In this document: one piece after another, positions 18,538 to 27,914 of the stretch
How positions within the stretch are numbered: position 1 is the first letter of the stretch
Layout: the number at the start of each line of letters is the position of its first letter
Assembly (NCBI GenBank): GCA_029259635.1
Contig: JAJDEU010000043.1
Location: 1-64,000, forward strand
DNA from: Planctomycetota bacterium
GTDB lineage: Bacteria; Planctomycetota; UBA1135; GCA-002686595
Length of the DNA: 64,000 nt
Direction: 5' to 3'
Position numbers and translations under genes: made by a program
Notes under the pieces: generated by a model
Seen by the model: only the letters and a program-made list of their open reading frames with translations
What the model was told of the DNA's origin: nothing
Database searches by the model: none

Positions 18538-18945
18538 TTAGCCGGACTTCTTCACTCGTTGACTCTTCGCTCGTTGACTCTTCGCTCGTTGACTCTGCGC
18601 TCGTTGACTCTGCGGACGGCGCTTCCGTTCCGCCTGATCCTTCAGCCGCGACATGGCCGAAGCCATACCGCGAACGTGCTTGCAAACCCAACGGTCGTAG
18701 ATGCGCTGAATGGGCATCGGATTCAAATGGTTCCACCGCTCCCGCCCCTCGCGCTTCACCACAATCAGGTTGGCATTCACCAGAACATCGAGGTGCTTCA
18801 TGACGCCCGTTCGGCACAGATCGGGAAAGCGCTCGACCAGCTGGCCGGTGGTGAGAGGGCGCTTCGCGAGCGCGTCCAAGAGTCCTCGGCGCGTGGGGTC
18901 GGCCAGAGCCTTCCAAATCGGGTCTAAATCGTTTGCCGCCTTCAT
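18538..18945 (-). CDS. ArsR-family regulator with a repeated basic tail
   Basis: 135 residues from the ATG of MKAANDLDPI; the frame is open upstream but that part is antisense to a spacer. Residues 5-85 are an ArsR winged helix (WKALADPTRRGLLDALAK, TGQLVERFPDLCRTGVMKHLDVL) without the metal cysteine pair, so it belongs to the non-metal group that pairs with AHSA1 proteins. The C-terminal 35 residues are basic and built from SQRAK/SQRAQ repeats encoded by 15-bp tandem units. A dyad next to its start codon may be its own operator. Confidence 0.82.
   Translation of the reverse strand: MKAANDLDPIWKALADPTRRGLLDALAKRPLTTGQLVERFPDLCRTGVMKHLDVLVNANLIVVKREGRERWNHLNPMPIQRIYDRWVCKHVRGMASAMSRLKDQAERKRRPQSQRAQSQRAKSQRAKSQRVKKSG
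18555..18614. repeat. four tandem 15-bp units
   Basis: CTCGTTGACTCTTCG twice followed by CTCGTTGACTCTGCG twice, in frame in the C-terminus of the ArsR gene, giving SQRAK/SQRAQ. In-frame length variation would add or remove basic tail units without breaking the gene. Confidence 0.95.
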
Positions 18946-18961
18946 GTCACCCGATAGTGAC
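18946..18961. promoter_or_regulatory. inverted repeat at the ArsR start, possible operator
   Basis: GTCAC-N6-GTGAC immediately upstream of the ATG. ArsR proteins usually bind dyads overlapping their own promoter or start, so autoregulation is likely but unproven. Confidence 0.45.
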
Positions 18962-18998
18962 ACTTTGGTCAGAGACTTGTCCAGCTTCGAACTCGAAT

Positions 18999-20012
18999 TT
19001 ATTGAGCCTTCGCGCTCACGAGATCCACGATCACCGGCAAGTGATCCGATCCGAGATCCGGGCCAACCCATGCCCGCGCGGCACGAAGCGCGGCGCCATG
19101 CCAGACGTAGTCGATGCGCATAAAGCGCCCGATCGGCAACCCGAAGTAGCGGCCGAAGATCGGAAAGGTCGTGCCGAGCCCCGTCCCCACTTCGGCAAAG
19201 CTATCCGTGAACCCCTGAGCGACGAGGCGCGCGTGGCTGGGACTTCGCTCGGTCGTATTGAAGTCCCCCGCCATGATCGTGCGCCCGGCTGAGTCCAGAG
19301 TTGCGCTCCATTGATCCAGATCCCGACCGGCCGCTGCGCCCCGATCCACGATCCCAATCGATGGCGATAAGTGAACGGCTAGGAGTTCGAGCGGCTCTCC
19401 TTCAAGCTCGAGAGTTACACGAAGAGCCGGGCGACCATCCTCGAGCCGGAGAAGCTCCGAGCTTCGAACTGGAAAGCGCGAGAGCACGGCCTTTCCGTCG
19501 ATGCCGTCCGGATGAAATATGCGCTGGGAGAATGGCTCGGGCAAAAGCGAGTCGAGCTCTCTCGCCAGCCGTTCGGAAACCTCGACCAGAACGACAACGT
19601 CCGGTTCGACTTCTTGAATAAACTGAGTGATCCGCTCGCCCGAGGCCAGGCCGACTCCAGTGTTGAAGGTGACGATGCGAAAGCCATCGGATTCAGAACG
19701 GATGGGCGCGGGCGACGAAGTGAAATCTGCGGAGCCCGACAGCTCCTCGAGCGCGGGCGCGAGGAAGAATCCCATTCCGACGGCGGCGCTCGCGAGTTGG
19801 AGAGTCGCGGAGAGAAGTCGCCTGCGACGGAACTCCAGCGGAGCCAGAACCAGCGAGGGCAAGGTCAGCAAGAGCAGCAGGTTGGCGGGCGCCGTAAAAA
19901 TCCACGGCGGTCCACCGGGAAGCTGTAGAGCGCCGGCAGTAAGGAGAACGAGCGCGCCGTGAAGAAGGAGGATGCGCTCGAAACCGGAAAACCCCTTTGG
20001 GGCTCCGCTCAC
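18999..20012 (-). CDS. membrane-anchored endonuclease/exonuclease/phosphatase-family protein
   Basis: 337 residues, starting at a GTG that overlaps the stop of the acyl-CoA dehydrogenase by four bases (GTGA). Three hydrophobic segments (about residues 10-30, 36-58, 65-90) precede the EEP domain: RIVTFNTG, VVVLVEVSERL (catalytic Glu), AVHLSPS, MAGDFNT and the terminal GSDHLPVIVDL carry the Asn, Glu, Asp-x-Asn and Asp-His set of the DNase I/phosphatase superfamily. Such membrane-linked members in bacteria are often annotated as hydrolases of phosphodiester or sphingomyelin-like substrates; the substrate here is unknown. Active site on the outer face is inferred. Confidence 0.83.
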   Translation of the reverse strand: MSGAPKGFSGFERILLLHGALVLLTAGALQLPGGPPWIFTAPANLLLLLTLPSLVLAPLEFRRRRLLSATLQLASAAVGMGFFLAPALEELSGSADFTSSPAPIRSESDGFRIVTFNTGVGLASGERITQFIQEVEPDVVVLVEVSERLARELDSLLPEPFSQRIFHPDGIDGKAVLSRFPVRSSELLRLEDGRPALRVTLELEGEPLELLAVHLSPSIGIVDRGAAAGRDLDQWSATLDSAGRTIMAGDFNTTERSPSHARLVAQGFTDSFAEVGTGLGTTFPIFGRYFGLPIGRFMRIDYVWHGAALRAARAWVGPDLGSDHLPVIVDLVSAKAQ

Positions 20013-21190
20013 CGGTAGGCGGGGATGCCTGTCAACTCGTGACCGATAGCGAGCGTGTGAATGTCGTGAGTTCCTTCGTAGGTGATCACGGATTCCAGAT
20101 TGCACATGTGCCGCCCGACGTTGTATTCGAGGCTGATCCCGTTGGCGCCGAGCATGTCGCGACAGATGCGCGAGACCTCGAGGGCTTTGTGCACGTTGTT
20201 GCGCTTGAACATCGATACCTGTGCCGGCGTGACCTTGCCCGCATCTTTCAGGCGTCCGAGACGTAGCTGTGCGAGCTGCGCGAGCGTGATGTCCGTCGCC
20301 ATGTCCGCCAGCTTCTTTTGCGCAAGCTGAAAGCCCGCGAGCGGCTTGTCGAAGACGACTCTCTCGCCCGCATATTGAAGCGCTTCGTCGAAGCACGCGA
20401 GCGCCGCCCCCGTCGCCCCCCACGCAATTCCGTAGCGCGCTTGCGTCAGGCAGCTGAGCGGCGCCTTCAAACCGATCGCACCAGGAAGTCGATCGCTCTC
20501 CGGAACACGCACGTCTTCCAAGACGAGCTCGGAAGTAATCGATGCGCGCAGGCTGAACTTGTGCTTCTGCTCGGGAGCGCTGTAACCCTTTGTGCCTTCG
20601 CGCACGAGGAACCCGCGAACCCCATCTTCGGTTCTCGCCCAGACGACGGCGACCTGAGAGACCGTGCCGTTGGTGATCCACATCTTGCGACCATTGAGAA
20701 TCCAATCGTCGCCGTCGCGCTTGGCCGTCGTCAGCATGCCGCCGGGATTCGAACCGAAGTCGGGCTCAGTCAAACCGAAGCAACCGATCGCCTGCCCGGA
20801 CGCCATCTGCGGCAGCCACTCGCGCTTCTGAGCTTCGCTGCCGTAAGCGAGAATCGGATACATCACCAGCGAACCCTGCACAGAGACGAACGAGCGCAGG
20901 CCGGAATCGCCGCGCTCGAGCTCCTGACAGATGAGTCCGTAGGAGACGCTGTTCATGCCGGCGCCGCCGTACTCCTCGGGAACCGTCGGCCCGAAGACGC
21001 CGAGCTCGCCGAGTTCGCCCGTCATCTCCGTCGGGAAGGTTCCCGCTTCGAAGTGCTCAGCGACGGTCGGCATGAATCGCTCGCCGACCCAGGTGCGAAT
21101 CGCATCGCGCACCATGAGCTCCTCCTCGGAGAACTCGTCATCGAGGTTCATGTAGTCCAGTTGGCGAAAAGCATCCATCGATTTGCCCAA
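20009..21190 (-). CDS. glutaryl-CoA dehydrogenase-like acyl-CoA dehydrogenase
   Basis: 393 residues. The acyl-CoA dehydrogenase fold is complete; the segment RSFVSVQGSLVMYPI and CFGLTEPDFGSNPGG resemble glutaryl-CoA dehydrogenases, where an Arg in the first segment binds the glutaryl carboxylate, and TYEGTHDIHTLAIGHELTG contains the catalytic Glu region and the GcdH-typical ending. The enzyme would oxidise and decarboxylate glutaryl-CoA to crotonyl-CoA in Lys/Trp or aromatic degradation, using FAD and an electron-transfer flavoprotein. No other step of the pathway is adjacent. Coupled to the downstream EEP gene by GTGA overlap. Confidence 0.9.
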   Translation of the reverse strand: MGKSMDAFRQLDYMNLDDEFSEEELMVRDAIRTWVGERFMPTVAEHFEAGTFPTEMTGELGELGVFGPTVPEEYGGAGMNSVSYGLICQELERGDSGLRSFVSVQGSLVMYPILAYGSEAQKREWLPQMASGQAIGCFGLTEPDFGSNPGGMLTTAKRDGDDWILNGRKMWITNGTVSQVAVVWARTEDGVRGFLVREGTKGYSAPEQKHKFSLRASITSELVLEDVRVPESDRLPGAIGLKAPLSCLTQARYGIAWGATGAALACFDEALQYAGERVVFDKPLAGFQLAQKKLADMATDITLAQLAQLRLGRLKDAGKVTPAQVSMFKRNNVHKALEVSRICRDMLGANGISLEYNVGRHMCNLESVITYEGTHDIHTLAIGHELTGIPAYR

Positions 21191-21325
21191 TCAGTGCTGA
21201 AGCGAGTGTGGCTCGGGGAGTTCCCCGCGGTTAGAAATGGACCGCCGGTGGATTCCATTCCAACCCGGCGTATCCCGAGGCGGCATTCTACAGCCCCTGT
21301 TCCCCCGGCAAGTCCCGAGCCCCTG

Positions 21326-22468
21326 ATGTCCTCCAGAATTTCTCCCTGCGCACTTTGCGGCTACCACTGTGCGGGCGATCCCTGCCCTCACTGCGCACTC
21401 CGTCCGCAGGAAAAATCACTCGAGCGGCCCGTGAAGGGTGTGATTGGCGGAATCTGGACCGGCTGTATGGCTGTCCCGAAGGGCATGGTCTTCCTCATCA
21501 AGACGAGGGGAATTAAGCGCTGGCTCCTCCCGCCCCTTCTCCTGACGACAACGAGCCTGATCCTGACGTTGATGTGGGGGTATCAACTTCTCGCGGCTGT
21601 GGCCGGAGAGGCCTTGCCAGAGAACTTCGAGTTCGGACCACCCTCGTGGGAGTGGGTGACCAACATGAGCGAGCAGTGGGAATGGTTCGGCGCCGTTGTC
21701 GCGTGGTTGACCGGAGCTGCCAACTGGATCGCCAATAAGTTCTACGGCATAGTCGCCAACCGCGTCTCCGGCTTCTTCGCCTACAGCTTCTTTAGCGTCC
21801 TCGCATCCTGGTACATCTTCTCAATCGCCTACGAAGCCTTCGCTGGTCCCTTCCTCGACGAGATTCAAGCACGCCTCGAAATCACCTGGTTCGGTCGGGA
21901 TCCAAGGAGCACCATCGAGCGCCCCACCGACCTGCCGGCAGATCGCTGCTTTCGACTGAGCATGTTCGCCCTCGCCCTGGCATGCGTCTCCGCCATCATT
22001 ATCTTCGCAACGGCGCTGCCTTGGTGGCTGGGCCTGCTCACCGTTCCGGCCTGCTTCGGCATCGCCATCGCCATCGAACCGCGCTACGGAACCTGGCTCG
22101 GCTGGCTCGCTCGCATTGAAGGCGGCGCCGTACTCGTCAGTCTCAAAGCGTCCTTCCTCACCTTCTTGATTCTGTTCTTCACCTGGCCGCTCTACTTCCT
22201 ACCCCCTCCGTTCGGCTACGTCTTGTTCGCGGTCATCTGCGGTTTTGCGACCTCGGTGAGCCTGCTCGATATTCCCTGCGAACGACGCGGCTGGTCGATC
22301 CGGCAACGCCTGCGGTTCTTGCGCCGAAACCTCCCCGCGCTCATCGCCTTCGGCGTTGTCTCCGGACTGCTCCTCGCCGTGCCCATTCTCGGCGTCCTCA
22401 TCATGGTGCCCTCCGCGTCCATCGGCGGACTCTGGCTCCTGTGTCGCCTCGATAAAACGGACCTCTAG
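21326..22468 (+). CDS. zinc-ribbon plus EI24-domain membrane protein
   Basis: 380 residues from the ATG of MSSRISPCAL; upstream frame is antisense to the dehydrogenase. Residues 8-23 carry Cys8-x2-Cys11 and Cys20-x2-Cys23, a likely zinc ribbon. After a short basic linker come about six membrane segments with the pattern of EI24/CysZ proteins (VPKGMVFLIKTRGIKRWLLPPLLL, the central YIFSIAYEAFAGPFLDEI signature, and a final double segment). CysZ imports sulfate; many EI24 members have unknown function. Fusion to a zinc ribbon is noteworthy. Transport of a small anion is possible but unproven. Confidence 0.82.
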   Translation: MSSRISPCALCGYHCAGDPCPHCALRPQEKSLERPVKGVIGGIWTGCMAVPKGMVFLIKTRGIKRWLLPPLLLTTTSLILTLMWGYQLLAAVAGEALPENFEFGPPSWEWVTNMSEQWEWFGAVVAWLTGAANWIANKFYGIVANRVSGFFAYSFFSVLASWYIFSIAYEAFAGPFLDEIQARLEITWFGRDPRSTIERPTDLPADRCFRLSMFALALACVSAIIIFATALPWWLGLLTVPACFGIAIAIEPRYGTWLGWLARIEGGAVLVSLKASFLTFLILFFTWPLYFLPPPFGYVLFAVICGFATSVSLLDIPCERRGWSIRQRLRFLRRNLPALIAFGVVSGLLLAVPILGVLIMVPSASIGGLWLLCRLDKTDL

Positions 22469-22563
22469 TACCGGCCTCTCGCCCCCGCTGAAGTCCCGGC
22501 GTAGGATTCCCCTTTGCCGATCCGTCCCGGCAGAGCTCCTTCCCTATCGAAAGCCATCTCCCC

Positions 22564-24270
<1,707 letters not shown>

Positions 24271-24397
24271 CGGAAACGCAGTCGGACCAAGGACACAGCG
24301 AGAGCGTCGCAGACCGCAACCAGCCGTGGAGCGCCACCGCGGAGGGGGAATGAGTTTCACCACGGGCTGCTGCTGGCAGACTTCGCGTTAACGAGAA

Positions 24398-24439
24398 AGG
24401 CCGGTCCCTCCAACGCCGTAGCAGGAGAGAGACCGGCCT
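24398..24439. terminator. bidirectional hairpin between metG and HU
   Basis: Stem AGGCCGGTC/GACCGGCCT with an inner CCTCC/GGAGAG partial continuation, between the convergent metG and HU genes. It lacks a clear T-run. Confidence 0.55.
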
Positions 24440-24458
24440 GTGTTCTAGTCGCTAGCGA

Positions 24459-24728
24459 TCAGACAGACTGCTTTAGGTTTTTACCGACCCGGAAACCGAC
24501 CCGGCGGCCCTCTGCAATCTCGATCGCTTCGCCAGTATGAGGGTTGCGGCCCAACCGGGCCTTGCGAGCGCGAACCTCAAAGGTTCCGAATCCGGAGATA
24601 GTCACCGAATTCTCCTCTCTGAGGCCCTGTCGGATCCCGTGCAAGACGGCTTCCAACATACGGCTCGCTTGGAGCCGTGAAGTCATCAGTTCAGCGGCGA
24701 CGAATTCGACCAGCTGTCCCTTGTTCAC
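24459..24728 (-). CDS. HU/IHF-family nucleoid protein
   Basis: 89 residues, complete HU fold: N-terminal helices (MNKGQLVEFVAAEL, ASRMLEAVLHGIRQGL), ITISGFGTF-type strand (VTISGFGTFEVRARKARLGRNPHTGEAIEI, with the DNA-intercalating Pro of RNP) and a basic C-terminus GFRVGKNLKQSV. It binds and bends DNA as a dimer. It is the downstream partner of a separate lysine-repeat protein 16 bases away, a division of labour that other bacteria achieve by fusing the tail to HU. Confidence 0.97.
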   Translation of the reverse strand: MNKGQLVEFVAAELMTSRLQASRMLEAVLHGIRQGLREENSVTISGFGTFEVRARKARLGRNPHTGEAIEIAEGRRVGFRVGKNLKQSV

Positions 24729-24744
24729 GGCTCGCTTCCCTTAT

Positions 24745-25104
24745 CTAGCGCTTTTTGCGAGTCGTCTTGCGCTTCGCGGCCTTCTTGCGAGTGGCCTTCT
24801 TCTTAGTGGCCTTCTTGCGAGTAGCCTTTTTCTTGGTGGCCTTTTTCTTAGTGGCCTTCTTGCGAGTGGCCTTTTTCTTGGCCTTTTTGCGAGTTGCCTT
24901 CTTCTTGGCCTTCTTCTTCGTAGCCTTCTTGCGAGTGGCTTTCTTACGAGTCGCCTTCTTGCGAGTGGCTTTCTTCTTTGCCTTCTTCTTGGCTTTCTTG
25001 CGAGTTGCCTTTTCCTTGGTGGCTTTCTTGCGAGTTGCCTTCTTCTTGGTGGCCTTCTTGCGCGTAGTTTTACGCTTGGCCGCCTTCTTCTTACGTTTTG
25101 CCAT
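24745..25104 (-). CDS. lysine/alanine-repeat histone H1-like protein
   Basis: 119 residues almost entirely of KKATRK-type repeats (Lys, Ala, Thr, Arg), with no acidic residues except one Glu. A strong Shine-Dalgarno (AAGGAGA) precedes the ATG, which supports real translation, as does the stop and the start of HU 16 bases on. Highly basic repeats of this kind resemble bacterial histone H1-like and HU-tail sequences that coat DNA non-specifically. The 15-bp-like internal repetition makes copy-number change likely. The antisense frame is also open but is an artefact of the repeats. Confidence 0.85.
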   Translation of the reverse strand: MAKRKKKAAKRKTTRKKATKKKATRKKATKEKATRKKAKKKAKKKATRKKATRKKATRKKATKKKAKKKATRKKAKKKATRKKATKKKATKKKATRKKATKKKATRKKAAKRKTTRKKR

Positions 25105-25196
25105 CTGAGATTATCTCCTTGTGGACGTGTCGTCCGGACGGGTGTGCCCGAATAGGCACTAACACCACGACATCAAAGATTTCTATCGGTGGGCAT

Positions 25197-25224
25197 TCTA
25201 TAAAGCTGGCCCGTCTTTTCTAAA
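25197..25224 (-). promoter_or_regulatory. candidate promoter for the H1-like/HU operon
   Basis: Minus-strand TATAGA (-10) and TTTAGA (-35) with a 16-base spacer, about 90 bases upstream of the H1-like start. Plausible but not proven. Confidence 0.4.
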
Positions 25225-25682
25225 AACTTCGACGCGCGCGCGCTCTTCAACCGCGTTAGTTACCGCCGATCCGGTCCGTTGATAACTGACAACACTGTCA
25301 CGCGAAAGATGTGTCGAGTTAGCCGGCGGTTTTGAATGTGATGTCGCAAATCAATCCGTTCAACTCGGTTTTTTGGCTCAGCTTCAATCGCAGTAAACAC
25401 CTCGTGAAGAAACGACTTAGGTCTATTCTGTCGAACCAGCACTGCGTCGTGATTTCGCCAAAGCCCGTGCGCTGAATCCCCTATTCACCATCCCCAATCA
25501 CCGGGTAATTCGCGTCAAATTCGAGTCGAACGCCTTCGATTCCCAAGGTTGAGTATCCCATTTTTGACACAAGCCTCTTCTCTGCATGTAACGACTGAGA
25601 AGCCGAGCCCGATAAAAAAAATGTCGCTAGCCGCGTGAAAAATTCGGTGAACGCGTCGCGAGTGAACGAGTGCACACGACAA
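25225..25682. other. AT-richer intergenic gap, no gene seen
   Basis: No frame on either strand has a domain, signal peptide or convincing ribosome site. Base composition is noticeably less GC-rich than the genes around. It holds several A- and T-runs. A small RNA or extended regulatory region is possible; I see no specific structure to name. Confidence 0.5.
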
Positions 25683-25721
25683 AAGGCCGCGGCGTGTCCG
25701 GATGGAACACGCCGCGGCCTT
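25683..25721 (-). terminator. intrinsic terminator of the GTPase-roadblock operon
   Basis: Fifteen-base perfect stem AAGGCCGCGGCGTGT and its complement around a nine-base loop, followed on the minus strand by TTTTGTC. It lies 25 bp after the last gene of the operon. Confidence 0.9.
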
Positions 25722-25746
25722 GATGTTGGAACGAGCCCTTGGGCTT

Positions 25747-26247
25747 CTAGAAGAGCTTGTCGAGCGCGGCCTCCGCGCTCTCGGAGAAGTTCTCGGCAAG
25801 ACCCGACCCGCGCCCCGAGCTCTGGACTTCGACTTGATCCAGAATCTCCTTCACGCGCCGGTTGCACTCCTGTGCATAGAACCGGACCAGGCCGAGGTTC
25901 GTGCGTCCGTCGAAGATCACCCCCATCAGGGTGCGCGGACCGACAGCTTGAATCTGAATGCTGTTCGACACGCCTTGATGGTGAAGAACCGCGAATTCGT
26001 CTTCGCCCATCAGGCGCGCCATCTCCCGCGTCGCCGCGAAAGATCCGGCGATCAACGCGGATACGGAATCGAGTGAACTCTTGATGGATTCGCCCCGGCG
26101 CGTAACCAGGTGCCCTTCGCGGTCGATCAGCATGGCTGTCTTCGCTTTGGATAGTTCCAAGAAGGCGTCGAGCTCAGAGTTGAGCTCTTCGATTTCCTTC
26201 TCGTAGAAAACCAAGCGGTCCGCGCGCAGTTGTTGGTCGTGGCTCAT
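25747..26247 (-). CDS. roadblock/LC7-type protein, last gene of GTPase operon
   Basis: 166 residues from the ATG of MSHDQQLRAD. After a short helix, residues 20-140 have the roadblock/LC7 pattern: LDAFLELSKAKTAMLIDREGHLVTRRGE, LDSVSALIAGSFAATREMARLMGE, then FAVLHHQGVSNSIQIQAVG and VIFDGRTNLGLVRFYAQE. MglB-type roadblock proteins act as GTPase-activating or partner proteins for MglA. It lies 16 bases after the MglA-type gene, so it is very likely its cognate partner. The C-terminal tail (about 25 residues) is acidic and probably flexible. Confidence 0.85.
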   Translation of the reverse strand: MSHDQQLRADRLVFYEKEIEELNSELDAFLELSKAKTAMLIDREGHLVTRRGESIKSSLDSVSALIAGSFAATREMARLMGEDEFAVLHHQGVSNSIQIQAVGPRTLMGVIFDGRTNLGLVRFYAQECNRRVKEILDQVEVQSSGRGSGLAENFSESAEAALDKLF

Positions 26248-26263
26248 AGTCGTCCTCTTATTT

Positions 26264-27394
26264 CTACAGGAAGGAGAGGATGGTCTTGGCGAGCACGGCA
26301 CCAACGGCAGCGGCCAATACAATGAACGCAATGGTGTAAACCGTGTTGCCTTGCTTCTTGACCGGTGCTTTGGGCGCTGCCTTTTGGCGGCCCTTCGCCG
26401 GACGCGCTCCAGCAGACTTGCCCGCGGTTTGCGGTCTGGGCCTAGCTTGACGAGCGGGTGCCGGTGCGACGGCAGTCGAAGCCGCTCCACCCGAGTCGAG
26501 CTGTCCCTGCATCGCAGTGCCAGCCGGTGCTCCGGAGATTGAACCCTGCGCAGAGGCCGCTGAAACCGGCTGAGGCACTCCATTCTCGCGCGGAGTAAAG
26601 CCGGTCTCCATCAGGGGAGCAGAGGCGTTGTCCGCTTCGCTCGAATCGGCCGCTTTGCTCGGCACCGCTGCAGGCGGATGATTCTCACCACCCGGCTGTG
26701 CAGCGGCAGGCGCCGCAAACTGAGCGCTCTGCTCCGGGACACCGTCGGAAGTCGCCATGGGAGCCGGTGCCGCAGGAGCTGCCGGAGACGGACTCGAGCC
26801 TCCCGCCGAACTCTCTTGTGAAAGGTTCTTCAAGACCACCGCTGCAAGAGCTTTCAAGGTCGGAAAGACTCCTTGTCCGGTGTTCGCTACAGCTTCGAAC
26901 GAAGGCGCACCGTACTGATTCAAATCGGCCTCGAGGGTCTCTACCGAAACAGCGCCGGGCATATCGCGCTTGTTGTACTGGATGATCAGCGGCATGTCGG
27001 CGATGTTCTTGCCGTACTCCGCGAGGTTCTCCTCCAGGTTCTTGAGCGACTCGATGTTCTGTTCGCGCATGGACTCCTGCGAGTCCGCCACGAAGATCAC
27101 ACCGTCGCACCCCTGCAACACAAGCTTGCGCGTTGAGTTGTAGTAGACCTGACCGGGAACCGTGTACATCTGGAAGCAGGTTCGCATTCCAGCGACCGTT
27201 CCCAAATCGAGCGGCATGTAGTCGAAGAACAGTGTTCGATCACCGTCCGTGCTGATACTCGTTAGATCTCCGCGGTTTGGGGCCGGTGCACGTTGGTGCA
27301 CGACCTCAAGGTTCGTCGTCTTGCCGGACATACCCGGTCCGTAGTAGACGATTTTTGCATTGATCTGCTTCTGAGCAAAGTTGATCTGGACCAT
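26264..27394 (-). CDS. MglA-type small GTPase with long linker and C-terminal membrane tail
   Basis: 376 residues. Residues 1-194 are a Ras-like MglA-family G domain: P-loop GPGMSGKTTN (19-28), switch region DRTLFFDYMPLD, VPGQVYYNSTRK (the MglA counterpart of DxxG), and NKRD (guanine specificity). Residues 195-347 are a Pro/Ala/Ser-rich low-complexity linker; 350-374 form one hydrophobic segment (VYTIAFIVLAAAVGAVLAKTIL), so the protein is tail-anchored with the G domain in the cytoplasm. MglA of Myxococcus ends after the G domain and is cytosolic; the anchored extension is atypical. One base separates it from the preceding roadblock gene. Likely a polarity or spatial switch; target unknown. 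Confidence 0.88.
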   Translation of the reverse strand: MVQINFAQKQINAKIVYYGPGMSGKTTNLEVVHQRAPAPNRGDLTSISTDGDRTLFFDYMPLDLGTVAGMRTCFQMYTVPGQVYYNSTRKLVLQGCDGVIFVADSQESMREQNIESLKNLEENLAEYGKNIADMPLIIQYNKRDMPGAVSVETLEADLNQYGAPSFEAVANTGQGVFPTLKALAAVVLKNLSQESSAGGSSPSPAAPAAPAPMATSDGVPEQSAQFAAPAAAQPGGENHPPAAVPSKAADSSEADNASAPLMETGFTPRENGVPQPVSAASAQGSISGAPAGTAMQGQLDSGGAASTAVAPAPARQARPRPQTAGKSAGARPAKGRQKAAPKAPVKKQGNTVYTIAFIVLAAAVGAVLAKTILSFL

Positions 27395-27395
27395 T

Positions 27396-27914
27396 TCAGT
27401 TCCCTTGGGGATCCCCGCCCGTTTGCCCGAAATTCAGGCTGGCGGAAGGGGACTCTGACGGAGTGGTGTCTGCTTGCTTAGGAAGCGGACTAGGAGGCTC
27501 TAAATCGCTAACGGAATCCGTGGCCGTTGCTTCACCCATCCCACGCAGAATGCGCTGAATGCGTGCGGCTACGCCTTCCATCGGCAACCACAATTCGTCC
27601 GGGCCTAACCCGGGTTCGAGAACGACCAGAAGGACCGCCCCCGAAGTTCTAAGCAGAAGCAGAGATCCTCTCGCCGCTCGCATCACCACTCGTCGGGGTG
27701 CGTCGCAAGACAAGAGAGACATGCTCTCGGTGAGTTCATCCAGCCAACCGGCACACATGGCGGCGAGCGCATCGGCGTCACCGAGCGCACCACCGTCCGC
27801 ACCTGCGGCATCGACTTTGGTTCCGGGAACAGCAACGGGAACTCCGTCGTCGGAGATCAGCGCCGCTAGAATCACGCCCGGTTGAGACGCGAGAGGATCG
27901 AGTACTTCAATCAT
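27396..27914 (-). CDS. roadblock-like protein
   Basis: 172 residues. The first 120 residues fit a roadblock/LC7 fold: a start DPLASQPGVILAALISDDGVPVAVPG, an amphipathic helix around ADALAAMCAGWLDELTESM, strands RVVMRAARGSLLLLRTSGAVLLVVLE and a terminal helix MEGVAARIQRILRGM. The C-terminal 50 residues are Pro/Ser-rich and disordered. Its start overlaps the stop of the TPR-roadblock gene by four bases (ATGA), and MglA follows one base after it. Probably a second or regulatory partner of the GTPase. Confidence 0.72.
   Translation of the reverse strand: MIEVLDPLASQPGVILAALISDDGVPVAVPGTKVDAAGADGGALGDADALAAMCAGWLDELTESMSLLSCDAPRRVVMRAARGSLLLLRTSGAVLLVVLEPGLGPDELWLPMEGVAARIQRILRGMGEATATDSVSDLEPPSPLPKQADTTPSESPSASLNFGQTGGDPQGN

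Noticed and set aside
18555-18614. Possible CRISPR or satellite array
   Set aside because: Units are only 15 bp with no spacers and lie in frame inside an ArsR gene.
20018-20705. Upstream extension of the EEP phosphatase frame antisense to the acyl-CoA dehydrogenase
   Set aside because: The translated part has no domain, and a GTG overlapping the dehydrogenase stop gives a normal signal/membrane start.
24755-25108. Hydrophobic repeated plus-strand frame (FLRVAFF type)
   Set aside because: It is the complement of the lysine repeats; the minus frame has a strong Shine-Dalgarno and a typical basic protein.
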